From: Desulfomonile tiedjei | GTDB taxonomy: Bacteria > Desulfobacterota > Desulfomonilia > Desulfomonilales > Desulfomonilaceae | Assembly (NCBI GenBank): GCA_016218715.1 | Contig: JACRDG010000096.1 | Coordinates: 26,236 to 90,235 of the forward strand | Direction of reading: 5' to 3' | Length of the DNA: 64,000 nucleotides | The notes under the pieces: generated by a model | What the model was told of the DNA's origin: nothing | Seen by the model: only the letters and a program-made list of their open reading frames with translations | Database searches by the model: none | Translations under genes and position numbers: made by a program | Part shown: positions 49,860 to 60,955 of the stretch, piece by piece | Numbering within the stretch: the stretch's first letter is position 1 | Layout: each line of letters starts with the position of its first letter

Positions 49860-50761
49860 GTCGTACCCTTGCAGTGGAGGCTTCCGGAATAGGCTTCACG
49901 TATCAAGAGGGTACCCGCGCGCTGGAATCCGTGGATTTTTGGGTGGAATCCGGCGAGTTTGTGGCCATGCTCGCTTCCAACGGGTCGGGGAAGACCACGC
50001 TCATCAAAGTTCTGGTCGGCCTCCTGAAGCCGGACCAGGGCACGGTGAAGATCTACGGTCAGGACATTCGGAGGCTCTCCAGAAGGGACCTGTGCCGCCA
50101 GGTGGGGCTGGTCCTGCAAAATCCCGTGGATCAGCTCTTCGCTGCCACGGTGGAGGAAGATGTCGCGTACGGCCCGCGAAACCTCGGGCTTTCCGAGGCT
50201 GAGGTGCAGCTCAGGGTCTCCGAGTCGCTGGAATCGGTCACCGCGGCGGAGCTTCGCTGCCGGGCGATCCATCATTTGAGTTTCGGCGAGCAAAAGCGTG
50301 TGTCTATGGCCGGCGTCTTGGCCATGCGACCTTCCACCCTGATACTGGACGAGCCGACAGCCGGATTGGACCCCGCGGGTGAGGCTCAGATGATGCGCCT
50401 CTTGAACAGATTGAACCGCGAGCAAGGGATCACCGTCATCCTCGCGACCCATTCGGTGGATCTGCTCCCTCTCTTTGCGGACCGAATCTACGTCCTGCAG
50501 CGAGGTCGGGTCTTGAAGCAGGGGCCAGCGCCGGAAATCTTCTGCGATCATGAAATGATAGACCAGGCGTGCCTGAGACTGCCGTACATCGCGGCCTTGC
50601 TTCACAAAATGAAGCAGACCGACGGAGTCCGCATCAACGGTCTGCCGCTCACCATTGGTGAGGCGCGTATGCGTCTGCTCGAACTTATTCCTGAAGACAT
50701 GATCATGAAGCCCGCCGCAGAGCAGGATCTGGGCAAGACCAAGTCGGAATCCAAGGAGTAA
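49856..50761 (+). CDS. cbiO: CbiO, ATPase subunit of cobalt ECF transporter
   Basis: 301 residues from GTG 49856, overlapping cbiQ's TGA as GTGA. Walker A is ASNGSGKTT, the Q-loop LQNPVDQLF, the signature LSFGEQKRVSMAG, Walker B LILDEPTAGLD and the H-loop ATHSVD. The last ~8 residues (TKSESKE) and the stop codon are encoded by the left end of R3 copy 3, so the natural C-terminus has been replaced by repeat sequence. No other cobalamin-biosynthesis genes are nearby. Confidence 0.93.
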   Translation: MSRTLAVEASGIGFTYQEGTRALESVDFWVESGEFVAMLASNGSGKTTLIKVLVGLLKPDQGTVKIYGQDIRRLSRRDLCRQVGLVLQNPVDQLFAATVEEDVAYGPRNLGLSEAEVQLRVSESLESVTAAELRCRAIHHLSFGEQKRVSMAGVLAMRPSTLILDEPTAGLDPAGEAQMMRLLNRLNREQGITVILATHSVDLLPLFADRIYVLQRGRVLKQGPAPEIFCDHEMIDQACLRLPYIAALLHKMKQTDGVRINGLPLTIGEARMRLLELIPEDMIMKPAAEQDLGKTKSESKE

Positions 50762-50829
50762 CTTCGGGGAGAAACCTATTTTCAGAGGGTCCTCCCACGA
50801 TTACTGTTTTGATAGCGAGTCGTTCTAAA
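50739..50829. repeat. R3 element, copy 3, overlapping the end of cbiO
   Basis: CCAAGTCGGAATCCAAGGAG (matching copy 1) lies inside the cbiO reading frame. GGGGAGAAACC / GGGTCCTCCC at 50766-50796 forms the hairpin after the stop. It also reaches the end of nuoN at its right edge. Confidence 0.65.
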
Positions 50830-52252
50830 ATGATACCGTCGCTGCAATCAGGCGAATGAACGGGGCGGGATACGCTCCCAATACCACCAGGAGCAGAGTC
50901 AGAACCGCCAGCACGGCCGTGGCGGCAAACGAGCCGACCGGCTCTTCACGCGCTGCTGTCGCGTGCGTCTCGACCTGCTCGAACATGGCGGCCACCAGCC
51001 GAAGATAGTAGAACAGCCCGATGACGCTGGTGATTGCGAGCGTCGCCACAAGTAACCAGAGTGCGGAACTCACGCCCGACGCGACCACATAGAACTTCCC
51101 GATAAAGCCCGCGGTGAGGGGAATCCCCGCCAGCGAGAGCAGCATCGCGGTGAACACTCCCGCCAGCCAGGGCCTGCGCCAGGCCAGGCCGCGGTAGTCG
51201 TCGATCGGCGCTGCATCCCGTTCGCTGGTGGACAGTACCGCGATCACCCCGAACGCGGCTATGGTCGTGACAAAATACGCGACAAGGTAGTAGCTCACTA
51301 CGGTCAGCGCGAGCGCGCCGCCGGCAACCAAGGCCACCAGCAGGTAGCCGAGATGGGCTATCGAGGAGTAGGCGAGGATGCGCTTGACGTTATTCTGCAT
51401 CAGAGCGAGGAGATTGCCCACCACCATGGACGCGACCGCAACGGCGGTCAGCACGAGAAGAACCTGCGGGGAAGCGAGCACATCGTACTGATTGACGTAG
51501 CGGAGGAGCAACGCGAAGACCGCACCCTTCGAAACGGTAGCGATGTACGCGGTCACCGGCGGCGGCGCCCCTTCGTACACGTCGGCGGTCCACATGTGGA
51601 ACGGTGCCAACGCGAGTTTGAAGCCGACCCCCACGAGCACCATAGCGGAGCCCACCAGCGCCGTGATCCCTCCCTCTGCGGCACGAGCTGCGATTGCCGA
51701 GAATTCCATGCTCCCGAACTGCGCATAGATAAGGGCAATACCGAAGAGGAGGAACGCACTGGATACCGCAGCCAGGATGAGATACTTCACCCCGGCTTCC
51801 AGTCGCATAAGGCTCCAGCGCTCGTACGCGATCATCGCGTAAAGTGACACGCTGAGGATTTCGAGGCCGATGTAAAACGCGGCAAAATGACTACTGGCAG
51901 CCACCACCGCGGCACCCAGCGACGCCAGCAGGAGCAGCAGATAGTATTCTTCGGGCCTCCCGGGGCGGTTTTGCAGGTACGGATACGAGATCAACACCAG
52001 AGCAAAGGCCGCCGCGAGTGTCAATCCGATGAAAAAGACCGCGTACCCATCCAGAACGATCAACGGGGTGACCTGCTGAGGCAGGTCCGGGTAAACCGCG
52101 GGCAAACAGAGGAAGGTTGCCAGAAGTCCCGCGGCTGTCATGAAAGCCACGGTGACGTGACGCCGCGAAAAGGCGATCAGCAGCATCAGAACGACCGACG
52201 ACGCGGAGAGCACGATGAGCGGTGTCAAAGCGAAGAGCTGCACTGCGTTCAT
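50825..52252 (-). CDS. nuoN: NADH:quinone oxidoreductase subunit N
   Basis: 475 residues, about 14 helices. Antiporter-type proton-channel residues lie in FAAFYIGLEILSVSLYAM (the TM5 Glu), KYLILAAVSSAFLLFG (Lys) and GFKLALAPFHMWTADVYEGA (Lys). It is the last gene of the nuo series. ATGA overlap with the nuoM stop. Sequence conservation is ordinary. Confidence 0.95.
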   Translation of the reverse strand: MNAVQLFALTPLIVLSASSVVLMLLIAFSRRHVTVAFMTAAGLLATFLCLPAVYPDLPQQVTPLIVLDGYAVFFIGLTLAAAFALVLISYPYLQNRPGRPEEYYLLLLLASLGAAVVAASSHFAAFYIGLEILSVSLYAMIAYERWSLMRLEAGVKYLILAAVSSAFLLFGIALIYAQFGSMEFSAIAARAAEGGITALVGSAMVLVGVGFKLALAPFHMWTADVYEGAPPPVTAYIATVSKGAVFALLLRYVNQYDVLASPQVLLVLTAVAVASMVVGNLLALMQNNVKRILAYSSIAHLGYLLVALVAGGALALTVVSYYLVAYFVTTIAAFGVIAVLSTSERDAAPIDDYRGLAWRRPWLAGVFTAMLLSLAGIPLTAGFIGKFYVVASGVSSALWLLVATLAITSVIGLFYYLRLVAAMFEQVETHATAAREEPVGSFAATAVLAVLTLLLVVLGAYPAPFIRLIAATVSF

Positions 52253-53838
52253 CGGTTCTCACCTGGTCCTTGCATGGGTTTCGTCGTCCTTCCCAATCCC
52301 GTCTTGAGCTGCTGGAACTTTGCAACGTCAGGGGTGCGCGATTCCTCGCCTGCCAGCCTCGCAACTTTGCGAACCCCGTCCAGTGCAGGGACCGTGACGT
52401 CGATGGTGGGCTGAGGAAAGACCCCCAGCCAGAAGATCGCAGCGGCCATGACCGCCATCACGAGCATCTCTCTCGCCGAGAGGTCGGATATGTTCCTTTC
52501 CTGAGTCGCTGCGCCGAAAAAGCCCCGAAGCATCATCCAGAGGGCGTACACACAGGCAAGCACGAGCCCGCCCGCGGCCACGGCGGCCATCCAATGATTC
52601 GTGTGGAAGGTGCCCATGAGAACGAGGAATTCGCCGATGAAGTTACCGAATCCAGGAAGCCCCAGGGACGCGAGCGCAAAAACCAGCGCCATACCGCCCA
52701 TTCTGGGAACCGTGCTCCAGAGGCCACCCATCTGGTCCAGGTCCCTCGTGTGGATCCGTTCCTGGAGCAGTCCCACCAGGACAAACAGAGCGCCGGTGCT
52801 GATGCCGTGACACACCATTTGTATGACCGCTCCCTGGAGAGCCATGCCGTTGAAGGAGAACACACCGAGAAGCACGAAGCCGAGATGGCTGATGCTCGTG
52901 TACGCCACGAGGCGCTTGAGATCGGTCTGAGCGAACGCAAGGATCGCTCCATAGATGATCCCGACCACGCCCAATGCCATGCCGGCATTCGCGAAGGCTG
53001 CCGCCGAACCTGGGAACAATGGCAGGATAAACCTGATCAGCCCGTAACCGCCGGTCTTGAGGAGCAGCCCAGCGAGTATGACGCTGCCGGCAGTGGGCGC
53101 TTCCGTGTGTGCGTCAGGGAGCCATGTGTGGAACGGCACTGCAGGAAGCTTCACCGCGAATGCCGCGAAAAAACCGAGCATGATCAGCATGGAAGCCGCG
53201 GGGTTCAGCGTGGTTCCGATCAGCTGAAAGTAATCGAAGGTGTAGGTCCCGGTCTGCTGGCCGTGGAGGAAGTACAGCGCAAGGATCGCGACGAGCATGG
53301 CCAGCGCGCCCGCCTGCGTGAACAGGAAGAACTTTATGGCAGCATAGGCCCGATTCTCATGGCCCCAGATCCTGATGAGCAGGTACATGGGAACGAGCAT
53401 GATTTCCCAGAAGAAGTAAAAGAGGATCAGGTCCGTGGCGAGAAACACCCCGATAATCCCGGCCACGGTCGCCAGGAGATTGAAGTGGAAAAAGCCGACC
53501 TGCTCTTCGATCTCGGACCAGGAGCAGACGACGGAGACAATGCCGAGGAAAGCGGACAGCACGACCAGCACGAGGCTCAGCCCGTCCATCGCGAGGGAAA
53601 AACCGATCCCGAGTTCCGGAATCCATTCGTAACGGGCGTGCAAGAGCCACGGCAGCTTTGTGGTAGCGAGCGCCCCGCTCGCGGAGTCCACCCACAGCCA
53701 CACCGCGAGAACGAATTCCAGCACCATGGCCGCGAGCGCGGTCCAGCGCGGCCAGACCGAGTCCCCACGACCCACAACCCAGGCCAGGACTCCGGCTGCC
53801 AAGGGAATGACTATGAGCCATACCAGTATCACAGCCAC
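52249..53838 (-). CDS. nuoM: NADH:quinone oxidoreductase subunit M
   Basis: 529 residues from GTG 53838; GTG 53832, which overlaps the nuoL stop as GTGA, is also possible. Channel motifs: LFYFFWEIMLVPMYLLI (Glu), KFFLFTQAGALAMLV (Lys), and AVPFHTWLPDAHTEAPT. One of three antiporter-like subunits of complex I. Confidence 0.95.
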   Translation of the reverse strand: MAVILVWLIVIPLAAGVLAWVVGRGDSVWPRWTALAAMVLEFVLAVWLWVDSASGALATTKLPWLLHARYEWIPELGIGFSLAMDGLSLVLVVLSAFLGIVSVVCSWSEIEEQVGFFHFNLLATVAGIIGVFLATDLILFYFFWEIMLVPMYLLIRIWGHENRAYAAIKFFLFTQAGALAMLVAILALYFLHGQQTGTYTFDYFQLIGTTLNPAASMLIMLGFFAAFAVKLPAVPFHTWLPDAHTEAPTAGSVILAGLLLKTGGYGLIRFILPLFPGSAAAFANAGMALGVVGIIYGAILAFAQTDLKRLVAYTSISHLGFVLLGVFSFNGMALQGAVIQMVCHGISTGALFVLVGLLQERIHTRDLDQMGGLWSTVPRMGGMALVFALASLGLPGFGNFIGEFLVLMGTFHTNHWMAAVAAGGLVLACVYALWMMLRGFFGAATQERNISDLSAREMLVMAVMAAAIFWLGVFPQPTIDVTVPALDGVRKVARLAGEESRTPDVAKFQQLKTGLGRTTKPMQGPGENR

Positions 53839-55721
53839 ACCGCCATACCGATGATGATGAGCGCTCCGACGCCGATACCCACGGCATAATGCCGCGTCCG
53901 ACCGGTCTGGGTCGCGCTCAATCCTTGGTGCAGACCCTCTGCCAGGAACGCGGCGAGTTGGTAGAAGAAGTCAATGAAATCGCTCCGGTTGATCCGGGCT
54001 ATCGTGACGAAGGGAAAGACCAGCAACCGCTGGTACAGCCAGTCGAACCCGCATCCTTCCAGCCACAGCCTATGCAAAGCCCTCCCCGCGAGGGTGGAAG
54101 CCGCGCGATCGGCGATCTGCGGGACCTTGAGAAAAAGCAGGTATGCAAGGCAAATCCCGACAACCGATACCGCGGCCGCAACAATCCCAAGAATCCCTTC
54201 GAGAGAAGCCTGTCCCGGCGGGATCGGCACCGGCGGCAGCACTGCTCCCAGATACCCTGAGAAGAGCCGCACGTCACCCAGCGTGTGCGGCAGCTCGATA
54301 AACCCCGCGACCATCGAAAGAACGGCCAGAACGATCAACGGCACGAGCATTGCGGTACCGGGCCGCTTGTACACCTTGGTCCGGGCTTCCCCGAAAAAGA
54401 TCAGGAACACCATGCGGAAGGTGTAGATCGAGGTCAGGAGCGCGCCTGCGACTCCGCCCAGCCAGAGCCAGACGCTGCCTTTTTCCGACGACCACGCGTA
54501 CCACAGGATCGCGTCCTTGCTGTAGAAGCCGCTGGTGATCAAGGGGAGCGCTGCCAGCGAGGCGGCTCCTGCCAGAAATGTCCAGAACGTCACCGGGAGT
54601 TGTGTGCGGAGCCCTCCCAATCTGAACATGTTCTGCTCGTGGTGCGTGCTCATGATGATAGCTCCGGCCCCGAGGAACAGCAGCGACTTGAAGAACGCAT
54701 GGATGGCAAAGTGAAACATCGCAGCCGACCACGCGCCGACACCCAGGGCAAGGAACATGTACCCGATCTGGCTTATGGTCGAGTACGCGAGTACCCGCTT
54801 CAGATCTTGTTGTGCGAGCGCGCTGAAGCCGGCCACGAGTAGGGTGGCGACTCCTATGACCGCCACCGCGGCCTGAACGGCAGGAGCGAGGGCGAACAAC
54901 TCATGGGTTCGGGCAATCAGGTACACTCCCGCGGTCACCATGGTCGCTGCGTGAATGAGCGCGCTGACCGGCGTAGGGCCTGCCATTGCATCCGGGAGCC
55001 AGGTCTGGAGCGGGAGCTGGGCCGATTTCCCCAGGGCTCCGCACAGGAGCAACGCGGCTGCAACGGTCGCCATGACCGAGCCGACCGGCCAGTCGCGAAC
55101 GGCCCGGACCATCAACTCGTGGATCTCCAACGTTCCCAGCGAGTTATACAAAAGGAACAGACCGACGATCATGCCGGTGTCACCGATCCGCGTCATGACA
55201 AAGGCCTTCATCGCGGCCCGCGCGTTGACCGGATCCTTGTACCAGAAGCCGATTAACAGGTAGCTGCAGAGACCGACCCCTTCCCAGCCAAGGTACAGGA
55301 GCATCAAGTTGTCCGCGAGCACCAGCACGAGCATCGCCGTGACGAAGAGGTTCATGTACGCGAAGTACCGGTGGTACGCGTCATCGTCGGCCATGAATTC
55401 CACCGAGTAGAGGTGAATCAAGAACCCGACGACCGTAACCACCAGCACCATGAGGAGCGAGAGCGAGTCCAGGCAGAAAGAAGTGCTCGGGGAAAAGCCC
55501 TCGAAGCTCATCCACGTCCACACCGTGCGGGTAAACGATGTTTTGACGAGCGGCGAGGAGATGAATTCGATACCGATGAGGCATGCCACCACCGCTGAGA
55601 AGCCCACCGAACCTGCGCCTAGCACGGCCACGACAATGCGCGGCAGCCGCGACCCAGCGAGGATCAGCACGAGGAAGCCGGCAAACGGGAGTGCAGGTAT
55701 CAACCACAACAGATCGATCAT
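53829..55721 (-). CDS. nuoL: NADH:quinone oxidoreductase subunit L
   Basis: 630 residues from ATG 55721 (GAGGCTGAG before it). LMLLYLGWEGVGLCSYLLIG and QLPLQTWLPDAMAGPTPVSA are the TM5 Glu and TM8 blocks. The long lateral helix region extends to the C-terminus. Overlaps nuoM by ten bases and is one base from the nuoK stop. Confidence 0.95.
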   Translation of the reverse strand: MIDLLWLIPALPFAGFLVLILAGSRLPRIVVAVLGAGSVGFSAVVACLIGIEFISSPLVKTSFTRTVWTWMSFEGFSPSTSFCLDSLSLLMVLVVTVVGFLIHLYSVEFMADDDAYHRYFAYMNLFVTAMLVLVLADNLMLLYLGWEGVGLCSYLLIGFWYKDPVNARAAMKAFVMTRIGDTGMIVGLFLLYNSLGTLEIHELMVRAVRDWPVGSVMATVAAALLLCGALGKSAQLPLQTWLPDAMAGPTPVSALIHAATMVTAGVYLIARTHELFALAPAVQAAVAVIGVATLLVAGFSALAQQDLKRVLAYSTISQIGYMFLALGVGAWSAAMFHFAIHAFFKSLLFLGAGAIIMSTHHEQNMFRLGGLRTQLPVTFWTFLAGAASLAALPLITSGFYSKDAILWYAWSSEKGSVWLWLGGVAGALLTSIYTFRMVFLIFFGEARTKVYKRPGTAMLVPLIVLAVLSMVAGFIELPHTLGDVRLFSGYLGAVLPPVPIPPGQASLEGILGIVAAAVSVVGICLAYLLFLKVPQIADRAASTLAGRALHRLWLEGCGFDWLYQRLLVFPFVTIARINRSDFIDFFYQLAAFLAEGLHQGLSATQTGRTRHYAVGIGVGALIIIGMAVWL

Positions 55722-55722
55722 C

Positions 55723-56031
55723 TCAGCCTCGCATCCGGTCGGCCGCGTCCATGTCAACCGTTCTGAAGCCGCGGTAAAACTGCAGCACCAGGGCCAGGCC
55801 CACGGCAACCTCGGCCGCGGCCACGGTCAGAATGAAGATGAACATCACCTGACCGTCGGGCTGTGCCCAGCGGGACCCGGCCGCCACAAAGGCCAGTGCC
55901 GCGGCATTCAGCATGATCTCTACGCACATGAGCATGAACACGATGTTGCGGCGCACGAGGACTCCCAGGAATCCCAGACCGAAGAGTATCCCGGCCAGCA
56001 ACAGCCCATGTTCCATCGGCACCGAAGCCAT
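55723..56031 (-). CDS. nuoK: NADH:quinone oxidoreductase subunit K
   Basis: 102 residues, three helices. [20 protein letters not shown] holds the conserved Glu in TM2, and [17 protein letters not shown] holds the TM3 Glu. The frame upstream of ATG 56031 belongs to nuoJ. Start overlaps the nuoJ stop. Confidence 0.95.
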   Translation of the reverse strand: MASVPMEHGLLLAGILFGLGFLGVLVRRNIVFMLMCVEIMLNAAALAFVAAGSRWAQPDGQVMFIFILTVAAAEVAVGLALVLQFYRGFRTVDMDAADRMRG

Positions 56032-56552
56032 TATGGTGCGTCTCCTTCTCGTGCCGCGGAACGCTCGTCGCGGCGCCCGAGGTGATACGTTCCCACAAGC
56101 CCCGCGAGCAGCAAGAGCGAAGCCAGCTCCACGCCGAGCAGATACGGCCCGAAGAGGGCGATCCCCACTGCTTTGGGCGTGACCTCCACTGCGGCGAATA
56201 CAGCTCCTTTGTGCAGCGTCAAGGCATAGATCAGTTCGCAGACGAGCGCTGCGGATAGAATCGCGGGACCGATCCAGGCCTTCGGGTTCAACCACTCGCG
56301 TTCCTGCGTCTGCGTCTGAATCCCGAGGTTGAGCATCATGATGACAAAAATGAAGAGCACCATGATCGCGCCTGCGTAAATGATCACTTCCAGGGCAGCA
56401 GCAAAGGGCGCTCCCAGAGCAAAGAAGATCAATGCGACGGCGAAGAGCGAAACGATGAGGTACAGCAGCGCATGCACTGCATTGGATCGGGTGATCACCA
56501 TGAGCGTGGAAACAATTGCCACCGCGCCGGAAAGATAGAAAACAACGTCCAT
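56031..56552 (-). CDS. nuoJ: NADH:quinone oxidoreductase subunit J
   Basis: 173 residues, five helices, with [20 protein letters not shown], the pi-bulge helix block of NuoJ. It is separated from nuoI by R1 copy D (about 180 bases), the only large gap within this part of the nuo operon. Confidence 0.93.
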   Translation of the reverse strand: MDVVFYLSGAVAIVSTLMVITRSNAVHALLYLIVSLFAVALIFFALGAPFAAALEVIIYAGAIMVLFIFVIMMLNLGIQTQTQEREWLNPKAWIGPAILSAALVCELIYALTLHKGAVFAAVEVTPKAVGIALFGPYLLGVELASLLLLAGLVGTYHLGRRDERSAAREGDAP

Positions 56553-56579
56553 TACGCGGACCTCTTTCTCACTCTCGGT

Positions 56580-56730
56580 TAGTACACCATTTCATCAATA
56601 CGGAATCCGTCCAGGCATCCCTGATCTTGGCTGTTCAGTGGGGTCGGCATCTTGCCGGTCCTTTCTTCATGGACAGGCAAGATGCCGGCCCCACCAAAGC
56701 TACCGATACCGAACTTGCCCTGTGGAGCAC
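56580..56730. mobile_element. R1 element, copy D, inside the nuo operon
   Basis: Left end AGTACACCATTTCATCAATA and right end GATACCGAACTTGCCCTGTGG then AGCACT. Central GTGGGGTCGGCATCTTGCCG pairs with GGCAAGATGCCGGCCCCAC. On the minus strand the element follows directly on the nuoI stop (TGAGTGCTCC). Confidence 0.75.
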
Positions 56731-57246
56731 TCAGGGCATCAGATCACGAACATCCGTCGGCGGTTCCTCGTTCTCGGACTCTCCTTTGTCCTTACCTCCG
56801 ACAGTCACCCCGGCAACTCGATAGAAGTTGTAGCCCGGATATTTGCCCGGGCCGCTGATAAGCAGATCTTCCTTCTCGTACACGAGATTCCGGCGATCAT
56901 ATTCGCACATCTCATAATCCGGCGTGAGTTGAATCGCGTACGTGGGGCAGGCCTCCTCGCAGAAGCCGCACAAGATACACCGAGAGAAATTGATGCGAAA
57001 AAACTCGGGATATCGCCGGCCGGTCTCATCTTGGGTCGCCTGAAGCGAAATGCAATCCACCGGACACGCGGCTGCGCACAGGTAGCAGGCCACGCACCGT
57101 TCCTCTCCGTCCGGGTCCCTGGCGAGTATGATACGGCCTCGCCACCTGGGCGGCACGTAGGGCTTTTCCTCGGGGTATTGTACCGTCACCCGTTTTCTGA
57201 GCGTGTGCTTGAGGAGGGTCCACATTCCCTTGAGTAAACTGAACAT
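56731..57246 (-). CDS. nuoI: NADH:quinone oxidoreductase subunit I
   Basis: 171 residues with two [4Fe-4S] sites, [18 protein letters not shown] and [16 protein letters not shown] (clusters N6a and N6b), passing electrons towards the quinone site. The C-terminal ~30 residues are acidic. Its stop lies at the edge of R1 copy D. Confidence 0.95.
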   Translation of the reverse strand: MFSLLKGMWTLLKHTLRKRVTVQYPEEKPYVPPRWRGRIILARDPDGEERCVACYLCAAACPVDCISLQATQDETGRRYPEFFRINFSRCILCGFCEEACPTYAIQLTPDYEMCEYDRRNLVYEKEDLLISGPGKYPGYNFYRVAGVTVGGKDKGESENEEPPTDVRDLMP

Positions 57247-57258
57247 CCATTCCTCTCG

Positions 57259-58224
57259 TCAGCTCTTGGCGAGCACGATGCCGCCGGTCACCACAAGATT
57301 GAGGAGCGCGAGCGGCAACATCACCTTCCATCCGAATGCCAGAAGTTGATCGTACCGAAGCCGCGGAAACGTGCCGCGGATCAATATGAACAGACAAATA
57401 AAAAAGAACGTCTTGAGAAAGAACCACACCAGAGGCGGAAGCACCGGGCCCAGCCATCCTCCGAAAAAGAGCACCGTGGTCAGCGCGGAAACCAGGACAA
57501 TCCCGAGGTACTCACCCACAAAGAACATGCCGAACTTCATACCGGAGTACTCGGTGTGGTACCCGGCAACCAGTTCCGTTTCCGCTTCCGGGAGATCGAA
57601 CGGGATGCGCCTTGCCTCGGCCAGGCCTGCCACGAAGAAGATCACCAGGCCCGGGAATTGCGGCACGCAGAACCAGAGCCCTTGCTGTGCTTCGACGATG
57701 GCCCGCAGGCTGAACGATCCCGCGAGCATGACCACTCCCATCAGGGACAACCCCATGAAAACCTCGTAGCTCAGCATCTGCGCAGCGGCTCTCAGGCCAC
57801 CGAGCAAGGCGTACTTGTTGTTCGAGGCCCATCCGCCAAGAGCTACGCTGTACACACCCAACGAGGACATAGCCAGCACGAACAACAATCCGATGTTGAG
57901 GTCCACTACCTGGATGTGCGGCGTGAACGGTATGACCGCGAACGACATGAGCACCGTGAACACAATAACGGCCGGAGCGATCACAAATATCGGCTTGTCC
58001 GCGAATGGAGGAATCCAATCTTCCTTGGTGAGCATTTTGATCATGTCAGCGAGGACCTGCAGAAGGCCGAACGGCCCGACACGGTTGGGGCCGTACCGGT
58101 CCTGCCACAAGCCGAGAAGTCGCCGTTCGAGCCACACCAGGCCGGCTGCCAGGGCGAGCAGCGCCACCAGCACTCCAACACAGACGACAATCGGCTCGAT
58201 CACGCTGAGCATCACGTCAGTCAC
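57259..58224 (-). CDS. nuoH: NADH:quinone oxidoreductase subunit H
   Basis: 321 residues, eight helices. [20 protein letters not shown] and the quinone-loop block [20 protein letters not shown] are diagnostic. It forms the quinone cavity with NuoD and NuoB. Overlaps the end of nuoG by eight bases. Confidence 0.96.
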   Translation of the reverse strand: MTDVMLSVIEPIVVCVGVLVALLALAAGLVWLERRLLGLWQDRYGPNRVGPFGLLQVLADMIKMLTKEDWIPPFADKPIFVIAPAVIVFTVLMSFAVIPFTPHIQVVDLNIGLLFVLAMSSLGVYSVALGGWASNNKYALLGGLRAAAQMLSYEVFMGLSLMGVVMLAGSFSLRAIVEAQQGLWFCVPQFPGLVIFFVAGLAEARRIPFDLPEAETELVAGYHTEYSGMKFGMFFVGEYLGIVLVSALTTVLFFGGWLGPVLPPLVWFFLKTFFFICLFILIRGTFPRLRYDQLLAFGWKVMLPLALLNLVVTGGIVLAKS

Positions 58225-60955
58225 CAGCCTTCGCTCTTGTCACGACACCCCACGCGGGTACCTGCACGTACGGCAGGTCTCCCAGCCCAACGGACAATCC
58301 TGTAACCCCTTGCGGGAGGGAGGGAATGAGCCTCACGGGGAGCACGAGTACGACATCCGCGACCGTCAATCGGACATTCCGGCCCTCGTCCACCCCGATA
58401 CTCTCCGCATCGTCAGGACTGAGGCCGAGGTAAGGTCCGGGGGACCGTTCCGCGATGCCTGGACTCACTGCGCTCAGCTCTTCCGAGCCGAACACGTGGT
58501 ACAACGGGACGATCAGCCGTTCTCCTGCTCTGGGGCTGAATGCTTCCGGTACGGACTCAGGGTACGTTGCCTCGCGGTCCGGCGCAGGCTCGAGGACGCG
58601 GATCCCCGGGTCGCCGCCCCTGAGAGGCCCTCCGACCTCACTCTGGAACTTGTTCAAGGCCTGGACCGAATTCCAGCCCGGTGCCCAATAGCGGTCGAGC
58701 AGCGCGTTGGGGGGGTGGCCGTGGAATCCTTCCATGGAAAAGGCGAGGGCCGAATCCGCGTCGCGCGCTGGAGCGGGCTCGTGCACGCTCACCTGGGCAG
58801 TCATGGCGGTCCGGCCGCTGTACCGGTGCGGCTGTCGCGGGATCTTGAGCCCAGCCACACGGAAATCGGCCGGTGGAGCCACTTGCCCCAGAGGTTTCAA
58901 CGCGTCGATACTCTCGGCTATGCTCCGGCACACGTCGTCAGGGGTCGTCCAAAGCGGGAGATCGGTCTTGCCCGCTGCTTGCATCAGTTCGTAGAGCCAT
59001 CGCCAGCTCTCCCGGATTTCATCGGTCGCGGGAAAGACCCTATAGGATCGTTGAGCGCGGCCTTCAGCGTTTATGAAGGTCCCGTCGGCCTCCGCGAACG
59101 TCGCGGCCGGGAGCAGAAGGTCCGCATGGCTGGCGGTCTGATTGAACAGGTGGTCGATGGCGATCACGTGGGTGGCGGCCTTGAAGAACTCAGCCACTAG
59201 CTTAGCGTCCGCTCGACGGAAGAGGTCGTTCTCCAGGATCACCACCGTGTCTGCGGCTCCGGAAGTGACCTCCTTGAACGCGGCTTCCAGATGGCCTCCA
59301 CCGATCAAACCCACCCCGAGGGTGTTGCACTCAGGGACGCAGAGCGAAAGCCCGGCAGTCTTCCCCACACGATGGAGCGCGGCTGCGACCTGCGCGGCCG
59401 CGATGATGACCGCCTCGCTGCCGCAACCGGTCCCCGATACGACGAGCGGGCGCTCCGCGGCTTTCAGTGCTCCTGCGATGCAAGCCGCGAGGACGTGCTC
59501 CTCTGAAGTCGATCCCTCAACCGGCGGCGCTGCAGGGTCGAGCTCGTGGGCGACCGCGTATCCGAGTCGGGCGATCTCATCGGGAGTTCCGTTGAAGGTC
59601 GCTGCGCTGATATCGTCCAGCCTCGTGGCCGCAACGGTCGCGAGAAAGAGCGGGCTCTTCGCCTCCTGGGAAACCTTGCGTACTGCCCGATCGTTCCACA
59701 GGGGAATGCAGTGTTTGTCAGCGATCTTCAGCGACCTCCGGCGCACAGATTGGCGCAGTGACAGTGCCAGCCGCGGCGAAGTGTTGGGGACATCCTCTCC
59801 CAGGACCAGCACCGCATCGCAAAGTTCCACTTCACGCAGTGATACAGAGACCGCAGGTCCGCAGGTGAGCGTCTCCAGCACCAGAGAGACCAGAGCCGAT
59901 TCACTCTCGGGCATGCCGGTGTAGAACCGATCCGGCCCCACAAGAGATCTGAGGGCAAAGTTCGCTTCCAGGGAAGCACGAGGCGACCCGATGCCGATCG
60001 GTCGTTTGCCATTGGCCAGGATCCCCTCCAGAGACGCAACCACAGCCTCCTTCGACGAAGGCTCCAGTTCCGCGGAACGGTCGCTGGTGCCGGGTCTGAG
60101 GTGCGCGCGGCGAATCCTGCGGTCGCTGTTGACGAACTCGTATCCAAACCTGCCGCGATCGCAGAGAAAATAGCCGTTCACCTCGTGGTTGTACCGGTTG
60201 AGTATTCTCCTCAGCTTGCCGTACCGCTCACCCGGGATCGTGTTGCACCCCGCACCGCAATGGACGCAAACCGACGGAGCGGTTTGGAGATCCCATTTTC
60301 GGGTAAAGTGCTTACGCAGGGTCTTGTCGGTGAAGACCCCGGTCGGGCATATCTCCACCAGATTGCCGCTGAACTCGCTTTCCAGCGTGCCGTCCTCGAA
60401 CCTCCCGTAATAGAGGTGGTTGTGGATGCCTGATACGTCCAGATCACGGCCGCCCGCGTACTTGCGGTAAAACCGCACACAGCGGTAGCATTGGATGCAC
60501 CGGTTCATCTCGTGATAGATGAACGGGCCCAGCTCCTGATTGCGGAACGTGCGCTTCCTCATGCGAGTCCTGCGGTAATTGTGGCCGGTCATGACCGTCA
60601 TGTCCTGGAGATGGCACTCGCCCCCTTCGTCGCACACGGGACAATCGTGCGGATGGTGGAGCATGAGCCATTCTATGACACTGGCACGGAACTCGAGAAC
60701 TTCAGGATCCTTGACGGAAATCCTCATGCCGTCGCACACAGCGGTCATACAGGACATCACGATGTGCCCGCGGGTGTCCTCCTCGTTCCTGAAGTTCTTC
60801 ACCGCACACAGCCTGCACGAACCAACGGAGTGGAGCGCTGGGTGCCAGCAGAAATACGGTATGTCGAATCCCAACGACAGACAGGCCGAGAGGAGGTTGT
60901 CACCCTCTTGGACCTCGTACGGCTTGTTGTCGATGTGTATGGTCGCCACAATCAT
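58217..60955 (-). CDS. nuoG: NADH:quinone oxidoreductase subunit G
   Basis: 912 residues. The N-terminal [2Fe-2S] domain ([19 protein letters not shown], then CRLC) is followed by the His-ligated cluster ([19 protein letters not shown]), [10 protein letters not shown] and [10 protein letters not shown], and an extra N7-like motif [12 protein letters not shown]. The remainder is a molybdopterin-fold domain without catalytic cofactor. It is the electron-entry scaffold of complex I. Confidence 0.94.
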   Translation of the reverse strand: MIVATIHIDNKPYEVQEGDNLLSACLSLGFDIPYFCWHPALHSVGSCRLCAVKNFRNEEDTRGHIVMSCMTAVCDGMRISVKDPEVLEFRASVIEWLMLHHPHDCPVCDEGGECHLQDMTVMTGHNYRRTRMRKRTFRNQELGPFIYHEMNRCIQCYRCVRFYRKYAGGRDLDVSGIHNHLYYGRFEDGTLESEFSGNLVEICPTGVFTDKTLRKHFTRKWDLQTAPSVCVHCGAGCNTIPGERYGKLRRILNRYNHEVNGYFLCDRGRFGYEFVNSDRRIRRAHLRPGTSDRSAELEPSSKEAVVASLEGILANGKRPIGIGSPRASLEANFALRSLVGPDRFYTGMPESESALVSLVLETLTCGPAVSVSLREVELCDAVLVLGEDVPNTSPRLALSLRQSVRRRSLKIADKHCIPLWNDRAVRKVSQEAKSPLFLATVAATRLDDISAATFNGTPDEIARLGYAVAHELDPAAPPVEGSTSEEHVLAACIAGALKAAERPLVVSGTGCGSEAVIIAAAQVAAALHRVGKTAGLSLCVPECNTLGVGLIGGGHLEAAFKEVTSGAADTVVILENDLFRRADAKLVAEFFKAATHVIAIDHLFNQTASHADLLLPAATFAEADGTFINAEGRAQRSYRVFPATDEIRESWRWLYELMQAAGKTDLPLWTTPDDVCRSIAESIDALKPLGQVAPPADFRVAGLKIPRQPHRYSGRTAMTAQVSVHEPAPARDADSALAFSMEGFHGHPPNALLDRYWAPGWNSVQALNKFQSEVGGPLRGGDPGIRVLEPAPDREATYPESVPEAFSPRAGERLIVPLYHVFGSEELSAVSPGIAERSPGPYLGLSPDDAESIGVDEGRNVRLTVADVVLVLPVRLIPSLPQGVTGLSVGLGDLPYVQVPAWGVVTRAKAGD

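Noticed and set aside
52222..53889. Plus-strand frame of 555 codons opposite nuoM
   Set aside because: Highly charged, His/Glu/Arg-rich translation typical of the complement of a membrane-protein gene.
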